The notes under the pieces were generated by a model. The model made no database searches. It saw nothing but the letters and a program-made list of their open reading frames with translations, and was not told the DNA's origin. From an uncultured Acetatifactor sp. (lineage in GTDB: Bacteria; Bacillota; Clostridia; Lachnospirales; Lachnospiraceae): a DNA stretch of 6,605 nucleotides. Shown here piece by piece: positions 1 through 5,649 of this stretch. Each line of letters starts with the position of its first letter. Positions within the stretch are counted from its first letter, which is position 1. A program made the position numbers and the translations under genes. The stretch covers positions 1 to 6,605 of the forward strand of contig CAJTSY010000173.1 of the NCBI GenBank assembly GCA_910578995.1, in the 5' to 3' direction.

Positions 1-27
1 TATTTTATTCATTTCGGAATCATACAC
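1..27 (-). CDS. Possible 5' end of a divergent gene (only nine codons in window)
   Basis: On the minus strand a GTG at 27-25 is preceded by AGGAAGAG (38-31) at about 4 nt spacing, and the frame stays open to the window edge, reading M-Y-D-S-E-M-N-K-I. An in-frame ATG at 12-10 is an alternative start but is too far from that ribosome binding site. Nine codons are far too few to identify a product, and no clear minus-strand promoter was found between 40 and 120. The call rests only on the ribosome binding site, the start codon and the usual divergent arrangement around an AT-rich intergenic region. It could be chance. Confidence 0.25.
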
Positions 28-53
28 TATCTCTTCCTTTTTGTAAATTGTCA

Positions 54-75
54 TTTTTCATAATTTTCTGAAAAA
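54..75. repeat. AT-rich inverted repeat in the intergenic region
   Basis: TTTTTCA (54-60) and TGAAAAA (69-75) form a perfect 7-bp inverted repeat with an 8-nt spacer. It lies about 85 bp upstream of the -35 box of the plus-strand promoter. It could be an operator, but such AT-rich dyads arise easily by chance. The remaining bases of 1-158 show no gene, RNA or other motif that I recognise. Confidence 0.25.
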
Positions 76-158
76 AGATTTGTAGATTCTGCCAAAGGCT
101 CCCGCCCGGCGCTGGTCACGGAAAATCACAGAAATTTATGGAAATATACCCTCCGCCC

Positions 159-187
159 TTGCTATTTCCCACATATAGTATTATAAT
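159..187 (+). promoter_or_regulatory. Sigma-A-type promoter for the tocopherol-cyclase-like gene
   Basis: The -35 box TTGCTA (159-164, four of six consensus bases) is followed after exactly 17 bp by a perfect -10 box TATAAT (182-187). Transcription would begin near 193-195, leaving a leader of about 50 nt before the ATG at 244. This rules against an in-frame TTG at 196 as the start codon, since it would sit at the transcript's first bases. It probably also drives the downstream oxidoreductase genes, as no comparable promoter was seen between 1405 and 1481. Confidence 0.7.
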
Positions 188-243
188 AACGTTGTTTGCT
201 ACTAAATATTGTTTTATTTTCAAAAGAAAAGCGGGATAATGGC

Positions 244-1404
244 ATGAACCTATCCGATCTGGCGAGAAATTCCTGTATGCTGCGGGGGGCCCTGGCTAAA
301 AAGGGCTATATGCGGTGGTGGCATTCCTTCTCCGGAATACAGTCCGAAAGTGGGGAGACCCGTTCCTTTTTTATAGAATTCTTCATTATCAACCCGGGAC
401 TGGGCGGGGACGCCCCCGTTCTGGGACAACACCCTTACAACAGAAAACATGGCAGAAAGCCTTCCTATGTAATGGTTAAAGCCGGCGCGTTCCCTGACGG
501 GCAGGGAGACGGCGGCAGGCAGCTCCATGCCTTTTACCCCGTTTCCGCCCTTCAGGCCACAGGAAGCCCCCTGGTAATGCAGTTAAAGGGGGATCCGGAG
601 AGGCCCTGCCAGTCGGGCGACTGCTTTTACAGCGAAGACAAACTCACGGGCTTCGTGGAAGTAACTCCCGGCGAAGCCAGACGCCGCTCCTACATGTCGG
701 ACAGCGGCTTTATGGAATGGGATCTGGAAGTACGGAAATCCGTCACATGTCACACTGGGAAACGATCTTCAAGGTTTTTCCGCGCCCTGAAGACACAGGA
801 CAGTTACTGGCACGGGGAGGGAATCCGCAGTTTCTTCCAGGGCCGGGTGTCACTGGACGGCATACCCTATGATGTGCTTCCCGAAACCAGTTACGGTTAC
901 GCGGACAAGCACTGGGGCCGCAGTTTCAACAGACCCTGGTTCCAGTTCGCCTGCGGAAAACTGGCCAGCCAGCGCACCGGGCAGGAACTTCGGCATTCCG
1001 CCCTGGCGGTGAACGCCTTCTGTCCCAGATTCCTGGGCATTCCCCTGGGAAAGAGGCTGATGCTGCAGCTGACTTACAGGGGGGAGGATTTCGAATTCAC
1101 CCGGTGCAAATGGGAGACAAAGGAGACCGGAAAACGGTATGTCTGGCATATTCTGGCCCAGGACAAATCCACGGTGGTAAAAATCTCCGGCAGCTGTACC
1201 AAGGCGGAAATGATGCGGCTGCAGTACGAAAATCCGGAGGGCAGGAAATTCCGCATTCCCCCTCTGGGCGGCTGCGCGGGCATAGGCAACCTGCAGCTTT
1301 TCCGCAAAGGTTCCGGCGGAAGGGAATGGATGGATACCCTGACCCTGGAAAATGCCCTGTGCATCTACCGACCGGTAGGCTCCGCCGCCGGAAAAACAGT
1401 TTAG
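244..1404 (+). CDS. Tocopherol-cyclase-family protein
   Basis: This encodes 386 residues that I recognise as the bacterial branch of the tocopherol-cyclase-like family. Hallmarks are an N-terminal KGYMRWWHSFSG stretch (about residues 20-31), SFFIEFFIINPGLGG right after it, and the signature YADKHWGRSF (219-228) followed by RPWFQF. The plant enzyme cyclises a phytylquinol. Clostridia make no tocopherol, so the bacterial role is unknown and a lipid-like ligand is only a guess. No signal peptide or membrane helix is evident, so it is probably cytoplasmic. I chose the ATG at 244, with a weak GGGA (233-236) upstream, because the in-frame TTG at 196 coincides with the predicted transcription start. 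It is the first gene after the promoter and lies 77 bp before the GlpA-like gene, so co-transcription is likely but not shown. Confidence 0.82.
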   Translation: MNLSDLARNSCMLRGALAKKGYMRWWHSFSGIQSESGETRSFFIEFFIINPGLGGDAPVLGQHPYNRKHGRKPSYVMVKAGAFPDGQGDGGRQLHAFYPVSALQATGSPLVMQLKGDPERPCQSGDCFYSEDKLTGFVEVTPGEARRRSYMSDSGFMEWDLEVRKSVTCHTGKRSSRFFRALKTQDSYWHGEGIRSFFQGRVSLDGIPYDVLPETSYGYADKHWGRSFNRPWFQFACGKLASQRTGQELRHSALAVNAFCPRFLGIPLGKRLMLQLTYRGEDFEFTRCKWETKETGKRYVWHILAQDKSTVVKISGSCTKAEMMRLQYENPEGRKFRIPPLGGCAGIGNLQLFRKGSGGREWMDTLTLENALCIYRPVGSAAGKTV

Positions 1405-1451
1405 GAGCACGGAATCCACGCGGAGGCATCTCGCGAACAGTAACAAATAAC

Positions 1452-1468
1452 GCCCGCCAACGGCAGGC
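1452..1468 (+). other. Small GC-rich hairpin before the GlpA-like gene
   Basis: GCCCGCC (1452-1458) and GGCAGGC (1462-1468) pair across an AAC loop with one mismatch. The hairpin lies in the 77-bp gap between the first two plus-strand genes, just upstream of the GGGG ribosome binding site (1471-1474). No T-run follows, so it is not an intrinsic terminator. It could modulate translation or mRNA stability of the downstream gene, or be incidental. Confidence 0.3.
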
Positions 1469-1481
1469 ACGGGGTATAAAG

Positions 1482-3209
1482 ATGAAAACATATGACGTTG
1501 CAATAATCGGAGCAGGCGTGGCAGGCGCCATGACCGCCAGAGCCCTGGCTTCCTACTGTCTCAGTGTCTGCATACTGGAAAAGGGAAACGATGTGGCCCT
1601 GGGGGCAAGCCGTGCCAATTCCGGCATCGTCCACGCGGGATATGACGCCCGGGAAGGCACCCTGAAGGCCAGGCTCAACGTGCGGGGCTCAGAGATCATG
1701 GAGCCCCTGGCCCGGGAGCTGGGCGTGCCATACCGCAGGAACGGCTCCCTGGTCACAGGCTTCACACCCGGGGACAGGGATTCCATCGGAACCCTCTACG
1801 CCCGGGGCGTCAAAAACGGTGTCAGGGGCCTCCGCATTCTGGACGGAACACAGGCCAGGCAGATGGAGCCGGGACTTTCCGAAAAAGTCACCTGTGCCCT
1901 TTATGCCCCCTCAGCCGCCATTATCTGCCCTTACGAGCTGACCATTGCCGCCGTGGGCAATGCCATGGACAACGGTGTCGAACTTCTCACAGGATTCCAG
2001 GTCACAGACATAAAGGAAAAGGACGGTTTTTTTGAGATTCTTTCCGCCTCCGGGGCCATGAAAAGCCTTCCGGATGAGGGCGGAGACGCGGTTGGAAGGG
2101 CGGACAGTTCTTGCGGCAGGGCAGACAGTTCTTGCGGCAGCACGGACGACCCGTACGACAGAACGGACAGCCCATGCGGCAGGGCAGACAGCACGTGCAG
2201 CAGCACAGACAACCCATGCGACAGCACAGACAACCCGTACGACAGGACAAACAGCACATACGGCAACACGGACAGTCCGTGCGGCAGGACAGACAACCCA
2301 TGCGGCAGGACAAACAGCACACACAACAGGAAAGAAAATAAAATATACGCCAGGTATGTGGTAAACGCCGCCGGAGTCCACGCAGATGAGATCGCCCGGA
2401 TGGCAGGAGACTTCTCATTCCGCATCCATCCCCGCCGGGGGGAATATATGCTCCTTGACAGGGAATGCGGAAACCTGGTATCCCACACCCTCTTCCGGAC
2501 TCCCTCCGAAAAAGGAAAAGGCGTGCTGATCACTCCCACCGTGGACGGCAACCTGCTGCTGGGGCCCACCTCCCAGGATCTGGAAGACCGGGGGGACACT
2601 TCCGTGACGGCGGAAGGGCTGGAGTGGATCAGAAATTCTGCCCTGGAAACCCTTTCCTCCGTCCCCTTCCACAAAACCATCACCTCCTTCTGCGGACTGA
2701 GGGCCGTGGGAGACACAGGGGACTTCATCCTCACCTCCCCCCGGCCCGGCTTTATCAACGCCGCCGGGATCGAGTCCCCCGGGCTCTCCGCCGCCCCGGC
2801 CATCGCGGAAACCGTGGTGGAAATGCTGGCAGACCAAGGACTCCCCCTCCGGAAAAAAGAAGACTGGAATCCCATCCGAAGGCCTGCCCACGCCTTTCGC
2901 AGCGCCTCCCTGGAAGAGAAAAACCGGATCATTCGCCGCGACAAAACCTACGGGAGAGTAGTCTGCCGTTGTGAAACCGTGACGGAAGGGGAGATTCTGG
3001 AGGCGATCCGCCAGAATCCCCCCGCCCGGGACCTGGACAGTGTCAAACGCCGCACCAGAGCGCAGATGGGCCGGTGCCAGGGCGGATTCTGCATGCCCCA
3101 TATCGCGGAACTGCTTTCCAGGGAACTGGACATTCCTTTTGAACAGGTCACGAAGTCAGGGGCCGGTTCTGAGATCATTGTGGGACGAACCAAGGAAATC
3201 ATGCCCTGA
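1482..3209 (+). CDS. GlpA-like FAD-dependent oxidoreductase with BFD-type [2Fe-2S] domain and a heptapeptide-repeat insertion
   Basis: This encodes 575 residues, larger than the roughly 480-500 I expect for clostridial relatives. An N-terminal FAD-binding Rossmann fold carries GAGVAG (10-15) and the ribose-binding acidic residue E33, followed by the SRANSGIVHAGYD motif (43-55) typical of the GlpA / L-2-hydroxyglutarate oxidase group. RRGEYMLLD, VDGNLLLGPTSQD and INAAGIESPGLSAAPAIAE follow in the expected order. The C-terminal BFD-like domain has C495-x-C497 and C532-x4-C537, enough to ligate a [2Fe-2S] cluster. The likely role is oxidation of a 2-hydroxyacid or polyol phosphate such as glycerol-3-phosphate, passing electrons through FAD and Fe-S. 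The substrate is inference. The excess length comes from an insertion (about residues 185-287) built of eleven heptapeptides at 205-281, between a beta-strand (FFEIL) and KIYARYVVNAAG. I chose the ATG at 1482 over extension back to 1104 because upstream codons would overlap the previous gene, GGGG lies 7 nt upstream, and the FAD motif needs an N-terminus here. Confidence 0.9.
   Translation: MKTYDVAIIGAGVAGAMTARALASYCLSVCILEKGNDVALGASRANSGIVHAGYDAREGTLKARLNVRGSEIMEPLARELGVPYRRNGSLVTGFTPGDRDSIGTLYARGVKNGVRGLRILDGTQARQMEPGLSEKVTCALYAPSAAIICPYELTIAAVGNAMDNGVELLTGFQVTDIKEKDGFFEILSASGAMKSLPDEGGDAVGRADSSCGRADSSCGSTDDPYDRTDSPCGRADSTCSSTDNPCDSTDNPYDRTNSTYGNTDSPCGRTDNPCGRTNSTHNRKENKIYARYVVNAAGVHADEIARMAGDFSFRIHPRRGEYMLLDRECGNLVSHTLFRTPSEKGKGVLITPTVDGNLLLGPTSQDLEDRGDTSVTAEGLEWIRNSALETLSSVPFHKTITSFCGLRAVGDTGDFILTSPRPGFINAAGIESPGLSAAPAIAETVVEMLADQGLPLRKKEDWNPIRRPAHAFRSASLEEKNRIIRRDKTYGRVVCRCETVTEGEILEAIRQNPPARDLDSVKRRTRAQMGRCQGGFCMPHIAELLSRELDIPFEQVTKSGAGSEIIVGRTKEIMP
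2094..2324 (+). repeat. Eleven tandem 21-bp repeats coding a heptapeptide array
   Basis: Eleven consecutive 21-bp units run without a single indel inside the GlpA-like gene, coding consensus G/D-R-T/A-D-S/N-P/S-C/Y. Examples are GRADSSC (units 1 and 2), DRTDSPC (unit 4), GRADSTC (unit 5), GRTDNPC (unit 10) and GRTNSTH (unit 11). A degraded twelfth unit, NRKENK, follows. The seventh position is Cys in seven units (residues 211, 218, 232, 239, 246, 267, 274), Tyr in three and His in the last, always a TGC, TAC or CAC codon. The array is poor in T on the plus strand. Units have diverged at synonymous and non-synonymous sites, so this is not a very recent expansion. Unit gain or loss would keep the reading frame. 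Confidence 0.95.
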
Positions 3210-3273
3210 CAGAAAAATGTACGCGGATACGGCCTGACAGGAGCGGCGGAACTGAAAATGAAGGAGATAACAG

Positions 3274-4596
3274 ATGAAGGATCTGGTAATTATCGGCGGA
3301 GGACCTGCGGGAATGGGTGCTGCCGTGGCGGCTTACGAACAGGGAATCAGGGACATCCTGATCCTGGAGCGGGATGAACTTCTGGGCGGCATTCTGCAGC
3401 AGTGCATCCACAACGGTTTCGGGCTGCACCGCTTCGGGGAAGAGCTCACCGGCCCGGAGTATGCCTGGAAATACGAACAGCTGATACAGGAATATCAAAT
3501 TCCCGTCAAATATAAAACCATGGTTCTCTCCCTCTCCCCGGACAGGGAAATCACCGCCGCCAACGAGGAGGACGGAATATTTACCATACGGGCCCGGGCG
3601 GTCATACTGGCCATGGGCTGCCGGGAACGCCCCAGGGGAGCCCTGAACATTCCGGGGGAGCGGCCTGCCGGAATCTACAGCGCGGGAACGGCCCAGAAAC
3701 TTGTAAACCGGAAAGGGTATATGCCCGGAAAAACCGTGGTCATTTTGGGTTCCGGGGATATCGGCCTCATCATGGCCCGCCGCATGACCCTGGAAGGCGC
3801 CAAAGTGAAGGCGGTCTGTGAACTGATGCCCTATTCCGGCGGACTGGCCAGAAATATCAAACAGTGCCTGGACGACTTCGGCATTCCCCTGAAACTGAGC
3901 CACACCGTGGTACAGATCCACGGCAGGGAACGTCTCCAGGGCGTCACCATCGCCCGGGTGGACGCTGACCGCCGTCCGCTGCCGGAGACCAGGGAATTCA
4001 TTCCCTGCGATACGCTGCTCCTGTCCGTGGGCCTGATCCCGGAAAACGAGCTGTCCCTGCAGGCTGGCATCCGAATGGATCCTGTCACCGGAGGCGCTGT
4101 GGTGGATCAGGACAGACAGACTTCCATAGAAGGCATCTTCGCCTGCGGCAATGTACTCCATGTCCACGACCTGGTGGATTACGTATCCCTGGAGGCCGAA
4201 ACTGCGGGAAGAAGCGCGGCGGCCTATATTATGGAAAGCAGGGAACACGCTTCCGATCATGGAATGCTGCTCCCGGAATCCCGGCCTTCACCAGGAGCAG
4301 AGAATATGCCCCCCGCAGAAATATCCTCCCGATGCCGTATACGCGTTCTGGCAGACGGAAAAATACGTTATACCGTTCCGCAGTTCATTACGCGCCGGGA
4401 AGACTGCACGCTGTATTTCCGGGTTGCAGACAGATACCGGAATGTGAAGATCAACATTCTGGACGGAGACCGTCTCCTCCATTCCGTGCGCAGGCCCAAG
4501 GCCGTGCCGGGCGAGATGGAAAGTATTTTACTAAAAAAAGAACTTCTGGGAGATTTCCCTGAAATACGGTTGGAACTGGAGGAATCGATCACATGA
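3274..4596 (+). CDS. NAD(P)/FAD-dependent oxidoreductase (GlpB/HcnB-like position in operon)
   Basis: This encodes 440 residues with two dinucleotide-binding folds. An N-terminal FAD site has GGGPAG (8-13) and E32, and an internal NAD(P)-type site has GSGDIG (159-164). The family-typical GGILQQCIHNGFG stretch (38-50) and the IFACGNVLHVHDLVDYVS segment near residue 290-305 are present. It lacks the CxxC redox pair of thioredoxin reductases. A C-terminal extension after about residue 325 looks beta-rich and follows a flexible linker. It probably forms a complex with the GlpA-like protein and the DUF1667 protein and handles electron transfer to or from NAD(P) or another carrier. The ATG has a strong AAGGAG (3261-3266) at 7 nt spacing, 64 bp after the upstream stop. 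Its stop overlaps the next start. Complex membership and direction of electron flow are inferred from conserved gene order. Confidence 0.9.
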   Translation: MKDLVIIGGGPAGMGAAVAAYEQGIRDILILERDELLGGILQQCIHNGFGLHRFGEELTGPEYAWKYEQLIQEYQIPVKYKTMVLSLSPDREITAANEEDGIFTIRARAVILAMGCRERPRGALNIPGERPAGIYSAGTAQKLVNRKGYMPGKTVVILGSGDIGLIMARRMTLEGAKVKAVCELMPYSGGLARNIKQCLDDFGIPLKLSHTVVQIHGRERLQGVTIARVDADRRPLPETREFIPCDTLLLSVGLIPENELSLQAGIRMDPVTGGAVVDQDRQTSIEGIFACGNVLHVHDLVDYVSLEAETAGRSAAAYIMESREHASDHGMLLPESRPSPGAENMPPAEISSRCRIRVLADGKIRYTVPQFITRREDCTLYFRVADRYRNVKINILDGDRLLHSVRRPKAVPGEMESILLKKELLGDFPEIRLELEESIT

Positions 4597-4946
4597 CTGA
4601 ACAGAACATGACCTGCATCATATGTCCCATGGGATGCCCCATCACCGTAAAACTGGAAGAAGAGACCATCATGGAAATCACAGGAAACACCTGCCCCCGG
4701 GGAGCCGCCTACGCCGAAGCCGAGGTTTACCATCCGGAGCGGACCCTGACTACCACCATGCGCTGCACCGACGGCCAGGTAGTTTCCGCAAAAACGGACC
4801 GCCCTGTGCCGAAGGCGGCGCTGATGGACTGCATGAGGCAGATCAATGCCGCCAGAGCCGTCCTGCCGGTATCCATAGGGGACATCCTTCTGCGGGATGT
4901 GTGGGGGAGCAATGTTGTGGCCACGGAGAACAGGCAGCCCCTATAG
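4593..4946 (+). CDS. DUF1667 small cysteine-rich protein
   Basis: This encodes 117 residues, full length for the family. The N-terminus has C8-x2-C11-x3-C15 followed by C34 in GNTCPRG (31-37), a four-cysteine pattern that resembles the Fe-S-binding head of molybdopterin oxidoreductases and would suit a [4Fe-4S] cluster. Further cysteines lie in MRCTDGQ and MDCMRQ. The C-terminus (IGDILLRDVWGSNVVAT) matches the family end. The start ATG overlaps the previous TGA as ATGA, with GGAGG (4578-4582) inside the upstream gene, so translation is very probably coupled. Partner genes upstream are the two flavoproteins it regularly accompanies in Firmicutes. A role as the small electron-transfer subunit is inference, since the domain has no assigned activity that I know of. 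Confidence 0.88.
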   Translation: MTEQNMTCIICPMGCPITVKLEEETIMEITGNTCPRGAAYAEAEVYHPERTLTTTMRCTDGQVVSAKTDRPVPKAALMDCMRQINAARAVLPVSIGDILLRDVWGSNVVATENRQPL

Positions 4947-4969
4947 AACGTGTTTGAAAATACATTTCC

Positions 4970-4990
4970 GGAGAAGGGCGTCCCTTCCCC
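4970..4990. terminator. Hairpin between convergent genes, possible weak bidirectional terminator
   Basis: GAAGGG (4973-4978) and CCCTTC (4982-4987) pair across a CGT loop. After one A/C mismatch two more G-C pairs extend the stem (4970-4971 with 4989-4990). It lies 24 bp after the DUF1667 stop and downstream of the vsr stop on the other strand. The plus strand has no T-run after it. The minus strand has only ATGTATTTT about 5 nt downstream. A second inverted repeat, TGGAAAC (5027-5033) with GTTTCCA (5046-5052), encloses the vsr stop codon. The position favours termination but neither looks like a classic intrinsic terminator. Confidence 0.3.
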
Positions 4991-5041
4991 GGCAGGCCAG
5001 AGTTCATCCCCGGACGGTACCGGATATGGAAACAAATTTAC

Positions 5042-5491
5042 TTAAGTTTCCACATCCCCATCCCGAATCTTCAGGTCAAAAACAGCTTCCTCAATGACCC
5101 GGACGCAGGCCTCCGTATCCCTCAGAATATCGTTTCCCCAGAAACGGATAACCGTCCACCCCATAAACAGCAGCCTTTTGTTCACTTCGTCGTCCCGCTG
5201 CCTGTTCCGTGAAATCTTGCTTATCCAGAACTGGCCGTTATTTCCCTTCTCAAGCCTGGGTTTCAGCACCTCCCAGTCCTTGCCGTGAAAAAACTCCCCG
5301 TCGCAGAATATGGCTATTTTGTACCTGCCGATGGCGATGTCCGGTTTGCCGGGCAGCTCCCTGCAGTTCTTGCGGTAGCGGTACCCCTTTGCCCAGAGCG
5401 CCCTGCGCAGGCATATCTCTATTCTGGTATCCTGTGACCGGATATGCTGCATGTTCTTCCGGCGCTGTTCGGGAGTCAATGTATCCGCCAT
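5042..5491 (-). CDS. vsr: Vsr-type very-short-patch-repair endonuclease (DNA mismatch endonuclease)
   Basis: This encodes 149 residues, a normal length for the family. The N-terminus TPEQRRKNMQHIRSQDTRIE (6-25) and LPGKPDIAI (46-54) with catalytic Asp51 are characteristic. IAIFCDGEFFHG (59-70) holds the conserved His69. In the E. coli enzyme this segment has T63-H64 and zinc ligands Cys66, His71, Cys73 and Cys117. Here the aligned residues are C63, D64, E66, K71 and W73, so the structural zinc site is not conserved, which is usual for the clostridial subgroup as I recall it. Vsr enzymes nick beside T:G mismatches arising from deaminated 5-methylcytosine. No cytosine methyltransferase is in the window. 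The ATG at 5491 has a perfect AGGAGGT (5503-5497) 5 nt upstream. A short ORF overlaps the start. Confidence 0.92.
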   Translation of the reverse strand: MADTLTPEQRRKNMQHIRSQDTRIEICLRRALWAKGYRYRKNCRELPGKPDIAIGRYKIAIFCDGEFFHGKDWEVLKPRLEKGNNGQFWISKISRNRQRDDEVNKRLLFMGWTVIRFWGNDILRDTEACVRVIEEAVFDLKIRDGDVET

Positions 5492-5523
5492 AACCCACCT
5501 CCTGGATGCATCCTGGATGCCAT
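5476..5523 (-). CDS. Putative 15-codon upstream ORF overlapping the vsr start
   Basis: An ATG at 5523-5521 sits 5 nt after a strong AAGGAG (5534-5529) and reads MASRMHPGGGLWRIH before TGA at 5478-5476. The ORF runs through the vsr ribosome binding site and start codon in a different frame and stops 13-15 nt inside vsr. This geometry would let ribosomes on the short ORF open or re-initiate at vsr, that is, translational coupling. The peptide resembles nothing I know, so the ORF may matter only through being translated. The evidence is the ribosome binding site and spacing only. Confidence 0.4.
   Translation of the reverse strand: MASRMHPGGGLWRIH
5500..5521. repeat. 11-bp direct repeat covering the vsr ribosome binding site region
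   Basis: TCCTGGATGCA (5500-5510) is followed immediately by TCCTGGATGCC (5511-5521), a tandem duplication with one mismatch. On the minus strand it produces GCATCCAGG twice just before AGGAGGT, and it supplies most of the short upstream ORF. It lies between the vsr start and the 53-bp duplication, so this interval has been prone to slippage-type events. Confidence 0.7.
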
Positions 5524-5543
5524 GTCTTCTCCTTCATACGGAA

Positions 5544-5649
5544 CAGGGAATCTGGTCAGTGCGCATTCCTTCCATACACCTCAATCTGATCCGGCGCAGG
5601 GAATCTGGTCAGATCACGTTTTTTCCATACACTTCAATCTGACTCAGCG
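5544..5649. repeat. Two 53-bp tandem repeats spanning the 3' end of the discoidin-like gene
   Basis: Unit one (5544-5596) and unit two (5597-5649) each begin CAGGGAATCTGGTCAG and align end to end without gaps, differing at about 10 of 53 positions by my count. A third occurrence of CAGGGAA starts at 5650. Unit two contains the true C-terminal codons and stop of the discoidin-like gene. Unit one contains the diverged equivalent. The period is fixed and not a multiple of three. Confidence 0.85.
5556..5603 (-). pseudogene. Duplicated C-terminal stub of the discoidin-like gene
   Basis: On the minus strand this fragment reads FPAPDQIEVYGRNAH then TGA, parallel to FPALSQIEVYGKNVI then TGA at the end of the intact gene one repeat unit upstream. 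Several differences are synonymous or conservative (K to R, GAA to GAG in the shared QIEVYG stretch), which suggests that it was once part of a translated paralogue and not just a copy of non-coding DNA. No start or preceding domain remains. The simplest history is a tandem paralogue removed by recombination between repeated 3' ends. A short slipped duplication followed by drift is the alternative. Confidence 0.5.

Noticed and set aside
196..243. In-frame TTG at 196 as start of the tocopherol-cyclase-like protein
   Set aside because: It sits at the predicted transcription start (TATAAT at 182-187), so no ribosome binding site could precede it on the transcript. The ATG at 244 gives the expected family N-terminus.
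1104..1481. N-terminal extension of the GlpA-like protein by 126 residues
   Set aside because: It would overlap the end of the upstream gene in another frame and put 126 unrelated residues before the FAD GxGxxG motif. The ATG at 1482 has a plausible ribosome binding site.
2094..2324. CRISPR array
   Set aside because: The 21-bp units are contiguous, with no unique spacers, and lie in frame within an intact enzyme gene.
2094..2324. Diversity-generating retroelement variable region
   Set aside because: No template repeat, reverse transcriptase or adenine-biased substitution pattern is seen. The variation is between tandem units.
1931..2944. 337-codon minus-strand open frame opposite the GlpA-like gene
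   Set aside because: Its length results from GC-rich antisense sequence and the stop-free repeat array. No ribosome binding site or recognisable protein motif was seen, while the plus strand has clear enzyme motifs.
3199..4260. 353-codon minus-strand open frame opposite the second oxidoreductase
   Set aside because: It is an antisense shadow of a well-supported flavoprotein gene, with no family resemblance.
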